Positions 18,183 to 26,157 of a DNA stretch of 64,000 bases are shown here, in pieces. Numbering within the stretch: position 1 is the stretch's first letter; each line of letters begins with the position of its first letter. Made by a program: the position numbers and the translations under genes. Location: NCBI RefSeq assembly GCF_035317345.1, contig NZ_JAYKTU010000002.1; one strand, 5' to 3'. Origin of the DNA: Cellvibrio fontiphilus. Lineage in GTDB: Bacteria > Pseudomonadota > Gammaproteobacteria > Pseudomonadales > Cellvibrionaceae. Under the pieces are notes generated by a model. It did not search any database, was not told where the DNA came from, and saw only the letters and a program-made list of their open reading frames with translations.

Positions 18183-19007
18183 ATGAACAATTTGATTAAA
18201 ACATCACGTCATCTTCTCGCCGCATTGCTGACAGCAATAACTATCAGTAGTGTCACCTTGGCAGCAACACCAGAGCAGGAAATCACTAATGCACGACAGG
18301 AGAGTCAAATTTGGACAACCTATGCACTCAGTCCTTATTTGCGCGCCAATGATATAAAAGTATCTGTAGCCGATGGCAAAGCAACACTCACTGGCATAGT
18401 GGAGGAAGACGTAAACAAAGATCTGGCCACTGCTATCGCTATGGGCGTTAAAGGTATAAAGGATGTAGACAATAGAATAGAAGTACGTGCGGATTACAAG
18501 CCTACCAAAAACGAGCGTGGCTATGGTGACCATGTGGATGATTTAGCAATTACCAGCGCCATAAAATCAAAACTATTCTGGAGTAAATACACCAACAGCC
18601 AATCCATCAAAGTGAGTACGCTAAATGGAAATGTCACACTCGAAGGTAATGCAGAAACTGAAGATGCAAAAAATTTAGCAAGCCGTCTGGCAACGGATAC
18701 ACGAGGTGTTCGCATGGTTGAAAACAAATTAACTATCAACAAAACACCCGGTTTAACTGGCACAGCTAAAGCATCCACAAAAGAAGTAGGCGATGCAATT
18801 TCTGATAGCTGGATCACTACCAAGGTGAAATCCACACTGCTCTACTCAAGTAATGTAAAGGGTACAGACATTGAAGTTAACACTACCGATGGCGTAGTCA
18901 CATTGAGCGGAAAACTGGATACCGGTGCAGAGCGAGCACTAGCCATTGAATTGGCAAAAAATGTACGCGGAGTTAAAAGCGTACAGGCAAAGACCTTAAC
19001 CAATTAA
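18183..19007 (+). CDS. Periplasmic protein with three BON domains
   Basis: 274 residues from the ATG at 18183 (GGAG upstream); the frame upstream to 18090 is not a plausible N-terminus. The signal peptide ends near TLAATPEQ. Three BON domains follow at about residues 40-105, 115-185 and 205-274, each with the repeated pattern IKVSxxDGxxTLxGxVExxxxxxLA and GVKxVxN (for example IEVNTTDGVVTLSGKLDTGA). BON domains bind phospholipid or peptidoglycan surfaces; OsmY-like proteins with two such domains protect the envelope in osmotic stress. It starts the co-oriented BON-DUF4398-OmpA-DUF3309 run. Confidence 0.9.
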   Translation: MNNLIKTSRHLLAALLTAITISSVTLAATPEQEITNARQESQIWTTYALSPYLRANDIKVSVADGKATLTGIVEEDVNKDLATAIAMGVKGIKDVDNRIEVRADYKPTKNERGYGDHVDDLAITSAIKSKLFWSKYTNSQSIKVSTLNGNVTLEGNAETEDAKNLASRLATDTRGVRMVENKLTINKTPGLTGTAKASTKEVGDAISDSWITTKVKSTLLYSSNVKGTDIEVNTTDGVVTLSGKLDTGAERALAIELAKNVRGVKSVQAKTLTN

Positions 19008-19097
19008 AAACTATTGCATTGGCACTTTACCACCAACAAATATTTTTAATGGTTGCATTCTTGTTTACAAACAGTCATTTCATCAACAGGTAAGCTT

Positions 19098-19511
19098 ATG
19101 ACAACTCTCACGCACTCTCAAAAAGTAACCAACCGATTAAAACCCGGAACTTCTCTTATCACATTATTGGCAGGTTTTTTATTTTTAACTGCCTGTACCG
19201 CCACACTACCACCCACCAAAGAAATCAGTGCTGCCGAACAATCCATGATAGATGCTGAACAAGCACGTGTTGCGCAGTATGCGTTACCAGAGCTGCAAGA
19301 AGCACGCAGCAAGCTAGCGGAAGCGCGCACTGCCGTATTAAATGAAGAAATGGAAAAAGCAAAACGGTTAGCGCTGGAAGCCAGTGCGGGCATTAAATTC
19401 GCAACTGCCAAAGCAGAGTTAGTAAAAGCCGAGGCTGTTAATTCCGATATGAAAAAAAATATTCGTGTTCTTAAAGAAGAAATGCAACGCACCAGTGGAG
19501 AACAACAATGA
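19098..19511 (+). CDS. DUF4398 lipoprotein
   Basis: 137 residues from the ATG at 19098. Hydrophobic signal ending in lipobox LTAC (FLFLTACTATLPP). The remainder is a long Ala/Glu/Lys-rich helix (LQEARSKLAEARTAVLNEEM) fitting DUF4398, which occurs next to or fused with OmpA-type domains. The stop overlaps the next start by four bases (ATGA), so it is translationally coupled with the OmpA-like gene, and the two products probably work together at the outer membrane. Confidence 0.85.
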   Translation: MTTLTHSQKVTNRLKPGTSLITLLAGFLFLTACTATLPPTKEISAAEQSMIDAEQARVAQYALPELQEARSKLAEARTAVLNEEMEKAKRLALEASAGIKFATAKAELVKAEAVNSDMKKNIRVLKEEMQRTSGEQQ

Positions 19512-20350
19512 AACTATCAACACATGTAAACATGAAAACGCAAAAAAAACGCGGCTTGTATCTATCCAAACCATTGATCATGGCGTTAAGCAGCGCGCTG
19601 CTTTTGGCCGCTTGTGCAAACGCTCCTAAAAGCCCGGATGGTGCTGTCGCTGCGCGCAACCGCTTGGTGCAATTACAAAACGATCCCGCACTGGCGAGTA
19701 GGGTATCGGTGGCAATTCGCGAGGCAGATAATGCCGTAACCGCTGCAGAAGTTCCTATGAAAGATAAGGCAAAATCCGATCATCTGGTATTTATTGCCAC
19801 GCGCGAAGTGGATATCGCCTGGGCACAAGCAAAAACCCGCCAACTGGAAGCCCAACGTGCAGGCTTAAACGAACGCCGCGACAATGAACGTTTGGAATCA
19901 CGCACCCGCGAAGCAGATCGCGCCACCTATGCAGCAGCACAGGCGCGCACAGAGGTTGAGGAAGCACGCCGTGAAATTGATGAATTAAATGCTAAAGAAA
20001 CTGAGCGCGGTTTGGTTGTTACCCTGGGTGATATGTTATTTGAAACAGGAAATGCGCAATTAACTGGAAATGCTTTTACAAATCTGGAGAAACTTTCCAG
20101 TTTCCTTAATAAATATCCTCAGCGCGCACTGGTTATTGAAGGGCATACCGACAGCGTGGGTAGCGAATCCAGCAATCAATTACTGTCGCAGCGCCGCGCA
20201 GATTCTGTGCGGCAGTATTTATTGCAGCAGGGTATTGCATCTACTCGCCTCACAGCTTTTGGTAAAGGAGAGAGCTATCCCGTAGCAAGTAATGACTCGA
20301 CTTCTGGACGCGCACTCAATCGCCGCGTAGAAGTTATTATTAGTAAGTAA
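19508..20350 (+). CDS. OmpA-family lipoprotein with DUF4398-like N-terminal domain
   Basis: 280 residues, ATG overlapping the previous stop, GGAG upstream. Lipobox LAAC at about residue 36. Residues 45-160 are helical and DUF4398-like (ARNRLVQLQNDPALASRVSV, charged heptads). Residues 165-280 are an OmpA C-terminal peptidoglycan-binding domain: VTLGDMLFETGNAQLT, VIEGHTDSVGSESSNQLLSQ and the Asp/Arg meso-diaminopimelate contacts (SQRRADSVRQYL, GRALNRRVEVII). It should tether the outer membrane to the cell wall. Confidence 0.93.
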   Translation: MKLSTHVNMKTQKKRGLYLSKPLIMALSSALLLAACANAPKSPDGAVAARNRLVQLQNDPALASRVSVAIREADNAVTAAEVPMKDKAKSDHLVFIATREVDIAWAQAKTRQLEAQRAGLNERRDNERLESRTREADRATYAAAQARTEVEEARREIDELNAKETERGLVVTLGDMLFETGNAQLTGNAFTNLEKLSSFLNKYPQRALVIEGHTDSVGSESSNQLLSQRRADSVRQYLLQQGIASTRLTAFGKGESYPVASNDSTSGRALNRRVEVIISK

Positions 20351-20376
20351 AATCTATTTTTTGTTGAGTAGACATT

Positions 20377-20535
20377 ATGACATTAGGAACAATTATTTTG
20401 ATTATTGTAGTATTAATGCTGATTGGCTCTATACCCAGCTGGCCACACAGTCGTTCATGGGGATATGGGCCAAGCGGTGGTTTAGGTTTGGTGCTAATTA
20501 TAGTCTTGATCTTGGTGCTAATGGGGCGCTTATAA
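20377..20535 (+). CDS. DUF3309 small membrane protein
   Basis: 52 residues, MTLGTIILIIVVLMLIGSIP then a short glycine-rich turn with SWPHSRSWGYGPSGG, then a second hydrophobic helix. This is the DUF3309 pattern: two transmembrane helices around a WPHSRxWGYxPSG loop. It lies 26 bases after the OmpA-like gene, inside the same unit and before its terminator. Function unknown; its presence in stress-type clusters suggests an envelope role. Confidence 0.85.
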   Translation: MTLGTIILIIVVLMLIGSIPSWPHSRSWGYGPSGGLGLVLIIVLILVLMGRL

Positions 20536-20536
20536 A

Positions 20537-20572
20537 AAATGGCACAGCGCTTTTATGCTTGCTGTGCCATTT
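20537..20572 (+). terminator. Terminator of BON-OmpA unit
   Basis: 12-bp perfect stem AAATGGCACAGC/GCTGTGCCATTT (20537-20548 with 20561-20572), loop of 12 bases, two bases after the DUF3309 stop. Confidence 0.85.
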
Positions 20573-20667
20573 CACTATTTTATCCGTCACAAAAAAAAAG
20601 ACCAAATTCCTGTCAGTCGCATGACTATTTACATTGATCGGCAACAATATAACTCCAGGCTCACAAA

Positions 20668-21045
20668 CTATTGCTTAATGCGCAACATATCGCTAATACG
20701 ATCCACGCCATTAACATCTTTTGCAATTTTCATAATCAAATCGTGCTCCGCACGAGTATCGAGATCACCGGTAAGCTGAATCACACCATTTTTTGCCGAT
20801 ACGGTGATATCAAACCCTGCCAATGTCTCTTCATCCATTATTGCTTGCTTAACTTTTTTTACCAGTTGTGTATCAAAAGCCTTTTGTGCTGCATCCATAC
20901 TATTTTTATTGGCATCCGTGTTAGTGTATTCAAGTGTTTGTTGCGAATCAGCTACACCTTCCGTTTTTTCACAGCCGGTAAAACCCACCACCACAAGCGT
21001 GGTGAGCAGCCCCGTAAACACATAAGATCGGTAGAAATTTTTCAT
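20668..21045 (-). CDS. BON-domain lipoprotein
   Basis: 125 residues, GAGG before ATG. Signal MKNFYRSYVFTGLLTTLVVV with lipobox FTGC. A helical linker is followed by one BON domain (residues 55-123) with FDITVSAKNGVIQLTGDLDT and MKIAKDVNGVDRISDML. Related in pattern to the triple-BON protein at 18183. It precedes no other gene in its own direction; the PRC-barrel gene lies 59 bases upstream and the two may be one transcript. Confidence 0.88.
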   Translation of the reverse strand: MKNFYRSYVFTGLLTTLVVVGFTGCEKTEGVADSQQTLEYTNTDANKNSMDAAQKAFDTQLVKKVKQAIMDEETLAGFDITVSAKNGVIQLTGDLDTRAEHDLIMKIAKDVNGVDRISDMLRIKQ

Positions 21046-21104
21046 AGGGTAAACCTCGCTCTAATATCACACAATTGAAGTCACTATTGAATAAAACTCA
21101 ACAT

Positions 21105-21554
21105 TTATTCGTAACTACGCTGAGCCTTATCAAATGGCTTGGTGCGGTAATATGTGTGAATATCATTTGACCAACTATTATCTGCCATATTTGGCCAATT
21201 GGATTTATCAAAACCTGGCGCATCTTTAAGGCGATCTTTGGAAACATCCAGAGTGAAGCGCTTATGCGCTGTATCCAGTTTTAACGCAGCCCAAGGAACA
21301 GCAAATAATTTTTCGCCAAGCCCCATAAAAGAACCGAACGACAAAACGGCATAACAGACTCTGCCGCCATTCATATCCGACATTATTTCCTTGATATTAC
21401 CAATAGCTTCCTCTTGGCAGTTATAGACATCATTACCGATTAATGTCTCGGCCCCCATTAATCCAGGGCCAGGGCCAGGGCCAGGGCCAGGGCCAGGGCC
21501 ATTGTGATTACCATTTTTATAAATACCATAGGTATCGCGACTTTCGTAATTCAT
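21105..21554 (-). CDS. PRC-barrel domain protein with (Gly-Pro)n repeat
   Basis: 149 residues from the ATG at 21554, which has AAGGAG upstream; the longer frame to 21596 is not supported. After MNYESRDTYGIYKNGNHN comes a run of alternating Gly-Pro encoded by six copies of a 6-base repeat. Then a PRC-barrel: LIGNDVYNCQEEAIGNIKEI, YAVLSFGSFMGLGEKLFAVP and LKLDTAHKRFTLDVSKDRL. PRC-barrel proteins bind ligands or other macromolecules and occur in stress clusters with BON proteins. It has no signal peptide, so it is probably cytoplasmic. Confidence 0.88.
   Translation of the reverse strand: MNYESRDTYGIYKNGNHNGPGPGPGPGPGPGLMGAETLIGNDVYNCQEEAIGNIKEIMSDMNGGRVCYAVLSFGSFMGLGEKLFAVPWAALKLDTAHKRFTLDVSKDRLKDAPGFDKSNWPNMADNSWSNDIHTYYRTKPFDKAQRSYE
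21463..21500 (-). repeat. Hexanucleotide tandem repeat inside PRC-barrel gene
   Basis: CCAGGG repeated six times in a row plus CC on the plus strand (GGCCCT on the coding strand), in frame and encoding alternating Gly-Pro. Copy changes would keep the frame and alter only linker length. Confidence 0.95.
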
Positions 21555-21831
21555 AACAAGCTCCTTATTACAATGTAAGTAAATTGCAAATATCAATCAT
21601 GCAGACAAGTACAACCCCTAACCTGCACAATGATTCCTGATGATAGGATTATTTTTTTGCACCGTCTGTTCGCAACCACCCTTATAGGCTTGATCACTAC
21701 AAATCAATAAGAATAAGATAATTTCTATTTGTGCCTTAGCGAACTGACATGGATTAATACGAAGAACACACTATGTGCTACACCACTCAGCATGATTTGA
21801 AATAATGGCTGCTATTTAGTAGGAAAATTTT

Positions 21832-22560
21832 ATGCGCCACTTAAAAAAATTAATTCACAACGAAAACGCCTCGCTAAGTGGAAACCATTTAATCGATAAT
21901 TTATCAAGATCATCACGCATACAGTTGTTGCGCCACTGCAAAAACGTCGAGCTGAATTTTGGCGACACCCTTTGCGAACCACAGACGCTGTTGCGCCATG
22001 CATACTTCCCACTAACTGGTTTTATTTCGCAGGTGACACTACTTGAAGGTCACCAACCATTAGAAATAAATTTAATTGGGAATGAAGGGATGATGGGTGC
22101 AAGCCTTGCACTTGGTATTGATACAGCACCGATGCGTGCCCTCGTGCAAGGCTCGGGTCGTGCACTGCAAATTAGCGCCGCAAGCTTGCGCAGAGAACTG
22201 GGAATTTCAAAAGAATTAACAGCATTAATACACCGCTATCTTTACGTAGTTTTGGAACAGCTTACCAAAACTACAGGCTGCATTCATTTTCATGAGGTAG
22301 CACAGCGCCTCGCACGCTGGTTATTAATGACTCACGACCGCACTCACAGCAATCAATTGCATCTAACCCAAGAGTTTCTTGCAGACATGCTAGGAGTCAG
22401 GCGCAGCAGTATTACTGTGGCAGCAGGTGTATTACAAAGAAATAAATTAATTCACTACAATCGCGGAGAAATTAGTATTTTGGATAGAAAGGGTTTGGAA
22501 AAAATTGCCTGCGAATGCTACCAAACTCTCAAACATGATTACGATCTGGTATTTGCATGA
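21832..22560 (+). CDS. Crp/Fnr-family transcriptional regulator
   Basis: 242 residues. N-terminal cyclic-nucleotide-binding-like beta-roll (residues 30-145, with LRHAYFPLTGFISQVTLL and GNEGMMGASLALGI) and C-terminal winged HTH (LTQEFLADMLGVRRSSITVA). No Fnr-type cysteine cluster and no clear cAMP pocket Arg/Ser pair, so the ligand is unknown. It closely resembles the protein at 25038 in layout and in the motif MLGVRR...VxxAAGxLQ. It shares 22 bases tail-to-tail with the convergent REC-PAS-GGDEF gene, so their 3' ends are antisense. Confidence 0.88.
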   Translation: MRHLKKLIHNENASLSGNHLIDNLSRSSRIQLLRHCKNVELNFGDTLCEPQTLLRHAYFPLTGFISQVTLLEGHQPLEINLIGNEGMMGASLALGIDTAPMRALVQGSGRALQISAASLRRELGISKELTALIHRYLYVVLEQLTKTTGCIHFHEVAQRLARWLLMTHDRTHSNQLHLTQEFLADMLGVRRSSITVAAGVLQRNKLIHYNRGEISILDRKGLEKIACECYQTLKHDYDLVFA

Positions 22561-23918
22561 TGCTGCACACTGGTGCTAGCCGAAGGTAAATCAATACTAT
22601 TGTTGTAAAACTGGTAATTATTTCGTCCACACATTTTTGCATGGTACATAGCGCGATCAGCATGCTGCAGTAGAGCATCTACGCTCTTACCATCATCCGG
22701 AAAAATACTAATTCCAATACTCATGGTCACCGCGCTTTCAGCCTCTTTACCACCACCCTGCTCCGCCTCAGCACAGACGGTTATTACTTTAGTGGCAACT
22801 TGACCAGCATCTTCACTATGCTCAATTTGAGTCAATAAAATTACAAACTCATCGCCGCCTTGACGACAAACGGTATCGGTAACACGCACAACAGACTCCA
22901 ACCGACGTGCAACTACTTTTAACAATTCATCTCCCACTGCATGCCCATGCGCATCATTGATACTTTTAAAATTATCAACATCCAGAAATAATAAACCTAT
23001 TTTTTTATTGGTTCGTTTTGCTAGCCCCAATGCACGGGTTAGACGCTCGCTGAGTAAGCTACGGTTAGCCAACCCGGTAAGTGCATCATGCTGGGCCATG
23101 TGCATAATTTTTATTGCCAATGCACGGGCCTCACTGACATCATGAAATACAATAACCGCACCACTAATTGCACCAGTCCTGTTGCGAATAGGAGCAATCG
23201 AATCTTCGATGGGGGTTTCAACCCCATCGCGCCGGACTAACAAACAATTATTTGGTAATTTCACTGTTGTGTTGGCTTTTAAAGCACATCTGACCGGATT
23301 GGGTGGCGCTTGGCGCGAACCCGCATCGATAACACTAAATACATTCCCCAGGGGCAATCCTAACGCCTCTTGCAGAGACCATCCGGTCATAGTCTCTGCA
23401 ACCCGATTGAGATACATAATCTTGCCTGAAAGATTAGTTGTAAGAACACCATCACCAATAGAATTTAACGTAATTTGGGCACGCTCTTGTTGATCAAACA
23501 ATGCGTTTTCAAGCTCATGTAAGGACTTTTCCAGAAATAATTGCTGAATAATATAGCTGAGTATTCGCGGCAACCAATGTGTGTCAATATATCCCTTGAT
23601 AATATAATCCTGTGCGCCGCACTCCAACGCTTTGTAAATTAATTCATTATCGCCACTATCACTTAACACTAAAATCTGCGCAGTAGGCGCCAATGCCAAT
23701 ATTTTTTTTAATCCAGCTATACCCTTAACATCAGGCAAGTTTAAATCCAGCAAAATAATATCGGCGAGATTATTGGATAAATAATCCTCTGCCGCATGAA
23801 GCGACATTACCCACACCACACAAAATAAATTTTTATTGCTCATTAGCGACTCCTGGATACAAGTCGCAGTGATAGGATCATCCTCAATCAATAATACTGT
23901 CGTTGGCAAAACATCCAT
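22539..23918 (-). CDS. REC-PAS-GGDEF diguanylate cyclase
   Basis: 459 residues, AAGGAG before ATG. Residues 8-125: receiver domain with phosphoacceptor in IILLDLNLPDVKG and Lys in DYIIKG. Residues 150-260: PAS (LNSIGDGVLTTNLSGKIMYL). Residues 270-440: GGDEF with active-site CRQGGDEFVILL and an RxxD-like region ahead. Expected to make c-di-GMP when phosphorylated by an unlinked kinase. Flanked by Crp-type genes, it may link phosphorelay input to envelope stress output. Confidence 0.92.
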   Translation of the reverse strand: MDVLPTTVLLIEDDPITATCIQESLMSNKNLFCVVWVMSLHAAEDYLSNNLADIILLDLNLPDVKGIAGLKKILALAPTAQILVLSDSGDNELIYKALECGAQDYIIKGYIDTHWLPRILSYIIQQLFLEKSLHELENALFDQQERAQITLNSIGDGVLTTNLSGKIMYLNRVAETMTGWSLQEALGLPLGNVFSVIDAGSRQAPPNPVRCALKANTTVKLPNNCLLVRRDGVETPIEDSIAPIRNRTGAISGAVIVFHDVSEARALAIKIMHMAQHDALTGLANRSLLSERLTRALGLAKRTNKKIGLLFLDVDNFKSINDAHGHAVGDELLKVVARRLESVVRVTDTVCRQGGDEFVILLTQIEHSEDAGQVATKVITVCAEAEQGGGKEAESAVTMSIGISIFPDDGKSVDALLQHADRAMYHAKMCGRNNYQFYNNSIDLPSASTSVQHHANTRS

Positions 23919-24036
23919 AAACAGGCACTCCTTGAAAAATGAGGATGATTAAAAGTCACTTCAAGATCCAGCATCCTTCAATCGCGGCTATTACGTGCGA
24001 TAAGAAGCCGGATAATTTTTCAACGGCTAATACGTA

Positions 24037-24756
24037 TTAACAAAAATTCAAACCTATAAGCCATTGACAGAGTGCTTTATTAACACGCTCAGGCTGTTCA
24101 ATAGCGGAAAGGTGGCCACAGTCATTCACAATAATTAAACCTGCGCCTTTAATTGCCGTGACCATTTCCTGGTGCAAACCTAACGGCGTTATCGCATCAC
24201 TCCGACCACACAACACTAATGTGGGGCAATTGATTGAAGACAAATAAGGAATGCTATCCATGCGGCCAGCAATAGCGCGCTGCTGACAAATAAATGTCTC
24301 ATTGCCAATACTCAATGCCATATCAGTCAAAAAACCCACTAGCTCCGTATCTTGCCTGTGAATAGGGTGTAATTGTGTGAACACCAAGGCGCGGATAACG
24401 GTGCGATAATCTGCTTCCGCCTGCAGAATTAATTCGCTGCGCATATCTAATGCGATGAGTGAATCAGGACGTGCACTGGTATCAAGTAATGCCAACGCCA
24501 GAATTCGCTCAGGTGCTTTACGCATTATCTCCAGTGCTACATAACCGCCCATTGATAAACCCGCCAACGCGAATTGACTTGCTGGTGCCTTAGCCAGAAC
24601 ATCAGCAGCCATTTCGGCAATACTGCGCCCGTGGGTTAAATCACCGACAGACACCTGTGTAATTGCACCAAGACTGGAAATCTGGTGTTGCCACAAGCGA
24701 GCGTCAGTTACCAAGCCAGGTAGCAAAACCAATGGAGGATAGTGTCGGGCTAGCAT
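24037..24756 (-). CDS. Alpha/beta-hydrolase
   Basis: 239 residues from the ATG at 24756 (MLARHYPPLVLLPGLVTD); a GTG at 24795 adds 13 residues of little resemblance to the family. Oxyanion-hole region LVLLPGLVTDARLW, nucleophile elbow FALAGLSMGGYVALEI, Asp in LVLCGRSDAITP and His in VNDCGHLSAIEQPE give a complete triad. Cytoplasmic by lack of a signal peptide. The substrate cannot be predicted. Confidence 0.85.
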   Translation of the reverse strand: MLARHYPPLVLLPGLVTDARLWQHQISSLGAITQVSVGDLTHGRSIAEMAADVLAKAPASQFALAGLSMGGYVALEIMRKAPERILALALLDTSARPDSLIALDMRSELILQAEADYRTVIRALVFTQLHPIHRQDTELVGFLTDMALSIGNETFICQQRAIAGRMDSIPYLSSINCPTLVLCGRSDAITPLGLHQEMVTAIKGAGLIIVNDCGHLSAIEQPERVNKALCQWLIGLNFC

Positions 24757-25014
24757 GCAATGCACCGACGAAAGCAGAGGGTTTTCACGGCACACCTCAT
24801 CAGCAACTGATAACCATTGGGTGGAGTGTCTCGTTTTATTAAAAGTAGCTCTGTACGCTAGTGCACATAGCGCATTCCATTTTTTATTTTATGTTCATGT
24901 ACGCCAGCGCACCGATCTATCTGATTTGGACAGTCAGTATGTAGCTTCACCAAGACGCATTGAATCCAACCAGGGATTGGGACGCGTTAACAGGGATCTG
25001 GTGCAGGGAGGAGA

Positions 25015-25046
25015 GCGCAGTAATGCAGGGAAATGCATTACTGCGC
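25015..25046. repeat. 13-bp perfect inverted repeat at 3' end of Crp-type gene
   Basis: GCGCAGTAATGCA (25015-25027) and its exact complement (25034-25046) around GGGAAA. It overlaps the last codons of the minus-strand Crp-like gene. No T-tract follows, so it is not a classic terminator. Confidence 0.75.
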
Positions 25047-25832
25047 GCATGGAGGCATGCTGATACTGTGTAGCTCATTGATTTGCTGTAACTCCGACCT
25101 ACCTGTCGTTGGAGTCGCCATAAGACGATCAGTTTCTTTTTTTACTACGGCATAACACTCACAACTGAGTTGCTCCAGTAGCACACGATTCAACACGGTA
25201 ATTTTTCCACGCGAATATTCAATTACACCCAATTTTTGTAATTTTCCTGCAGCTTCAGTAACACCCTCGCGACGAACTCCCAGCATATTGGCAATTAATT
25301 CCTGTGTCATAGCCAAACAATTCGTAGGTAGGCGATCCAGTGAGAGTAACAGCCAACGACACAACTGCTGATCGATAGAGTGATGGCGATTGCAAACTGC
25401 CGTTTGCGCCATTTGTGTGATCAACGACTGGGTGTAACGCAACAGCAGCATTAACATTTCCGTATGACGATTAAATTCATCTTTAAATTTTTGACCTGAT
25501 AATCGATACGCATATCCAGCACTCTGAATAATAGCTCGACTGGTTGTGCTGCCGCCTCCCATGAACATAGCAACACCGATTATCCCCTCGTTACCAACCA
25601 CAGATATTTCTGCCGATGCCCCATTTTCCATTACATATAAAAGGGAGACTATGCAGTCGATAGGAAAATAAACATAGCGCAACGTATCGCCTGACTCATA
25701 CAGCACTTTGCCCAAAGGGAGAGCAACCAATTCAAGGTTCGGTAACAATCGAGCCTGCACATCTACGGGCAGGGCAGCAATTAAAAAGTTTCCCTGCGGC
25801 TGCAACGCAATAGCTTTACTCGAATGCAACAT
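25038..25832 (-). CDS. Crp/Fnr-family transcriptional regulator (second copy)
   Basis: 264 residues from the ATG at 25832, which has GGAA eight bases upstream; upstream ATGs at 25838 and 25877 are alternatives, and a frame extending to 26042 is too long for the family and overlaps the small membrane gene. Beta-roll (VLYESGDTLRYVYFPIDCIV, GNEGIIGVAMFMGG) and HTH (MTQELIANMLGVRREGVTEA). A relative of the protein at 21832, with the same YFPxxxxxS and GNEGxxG signatures. Likely a stress-responsive regulator with an unknown ligand. Confidence 0.85.
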   Translation of the reverse strand: MLHSSKAIALQPQGNFLIAALPVDVQARLLPNLELVALPLGKVLYESGDTLRYVYFPIDCIVSLLYVMENGASAEISVVGNEGIIGVAMFMGGGSTTSRAIIQSAGYAYRLSGQKFKDEFNRHTEMLMLLLRYTQSLITQMAQTAVCNRHHSIDQQLCRWLLLSLDRLPTNCLAMTQELIANMLGVRREGVTEAAGKLQKLGVIEYSRGKITVLNRVLLEQLSCECYAVVKKETDRLMATPTTGRSELQQINELHSISMPPCAQ

Positions 25833-25973
25833 AAGCATAATTCCAATAGCGGTGTTCAGACTTCCAAGTGGGTGCATTGTAGCCGAGCAATTAGCATAGC
25901 TATGTACGGCAGCGTACAGACTACACCTGAATGAAACCAAAGAATTATCTATTTTTGAACAGAGGCGATGTAT

Positions 25974-26129
25974 ATGTACAAGCGTATAAAACCTGTTCTT
26001 TTCAGTATTTTTTTTATAACTGCAATAGGCATTGCATCTCACTTTGGCGGCTTTGCACTGCTGCTATTTTTTGTCGTACTAAGTGCTTTTGTGATTGCCG
26101 AACGAGCCTTTGCTTTAAGACGTAAATGA
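25974..26129 (+). CDS. 51-residue membrane protein
   Basis: ATG at 25974 with AGAGG eight bases upstream. It encodes MYKRIKPVLFSIFFITAIGI, a short loop SHFGG, and a second hydrophobic helix ending in a basic tail ERAFALRRK, so it is probably a two-helix hairpin in the inner membrane. No family recognised. It lies between the Crp-like and Cache-GGDEF genes, both on the opposite strand. Confidence 0.55.
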   Translation: MYKRIKPVLFSIFFITAIGIASHFGGFALLLFFVVLSAFVIAERAFALRRK

Positions 26130-26157
26130 ACTGCTACCTGTTTCAGCTCTGGCAGCA

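Noticed and set aside
21463..21500. CRISPR-like array from the CCAGGG tandem repeat
   Set aside because: Copies are contiguous without spacers and lie in frame in a coding sequence.
25833..26042. N-terminal extension of the second Crp-type protein
   Set aside because: Family members start close to the beta-roll; the extension is Cys/Tyr-rich and has no ribosome binding site.
25931..26125. A 64-codon plus-strand frame
   Set aside because: It overlaps the better-supported 51-codon frame at 25974-26129, has no ribosome binding site, and its product lacks a coherent pattern.
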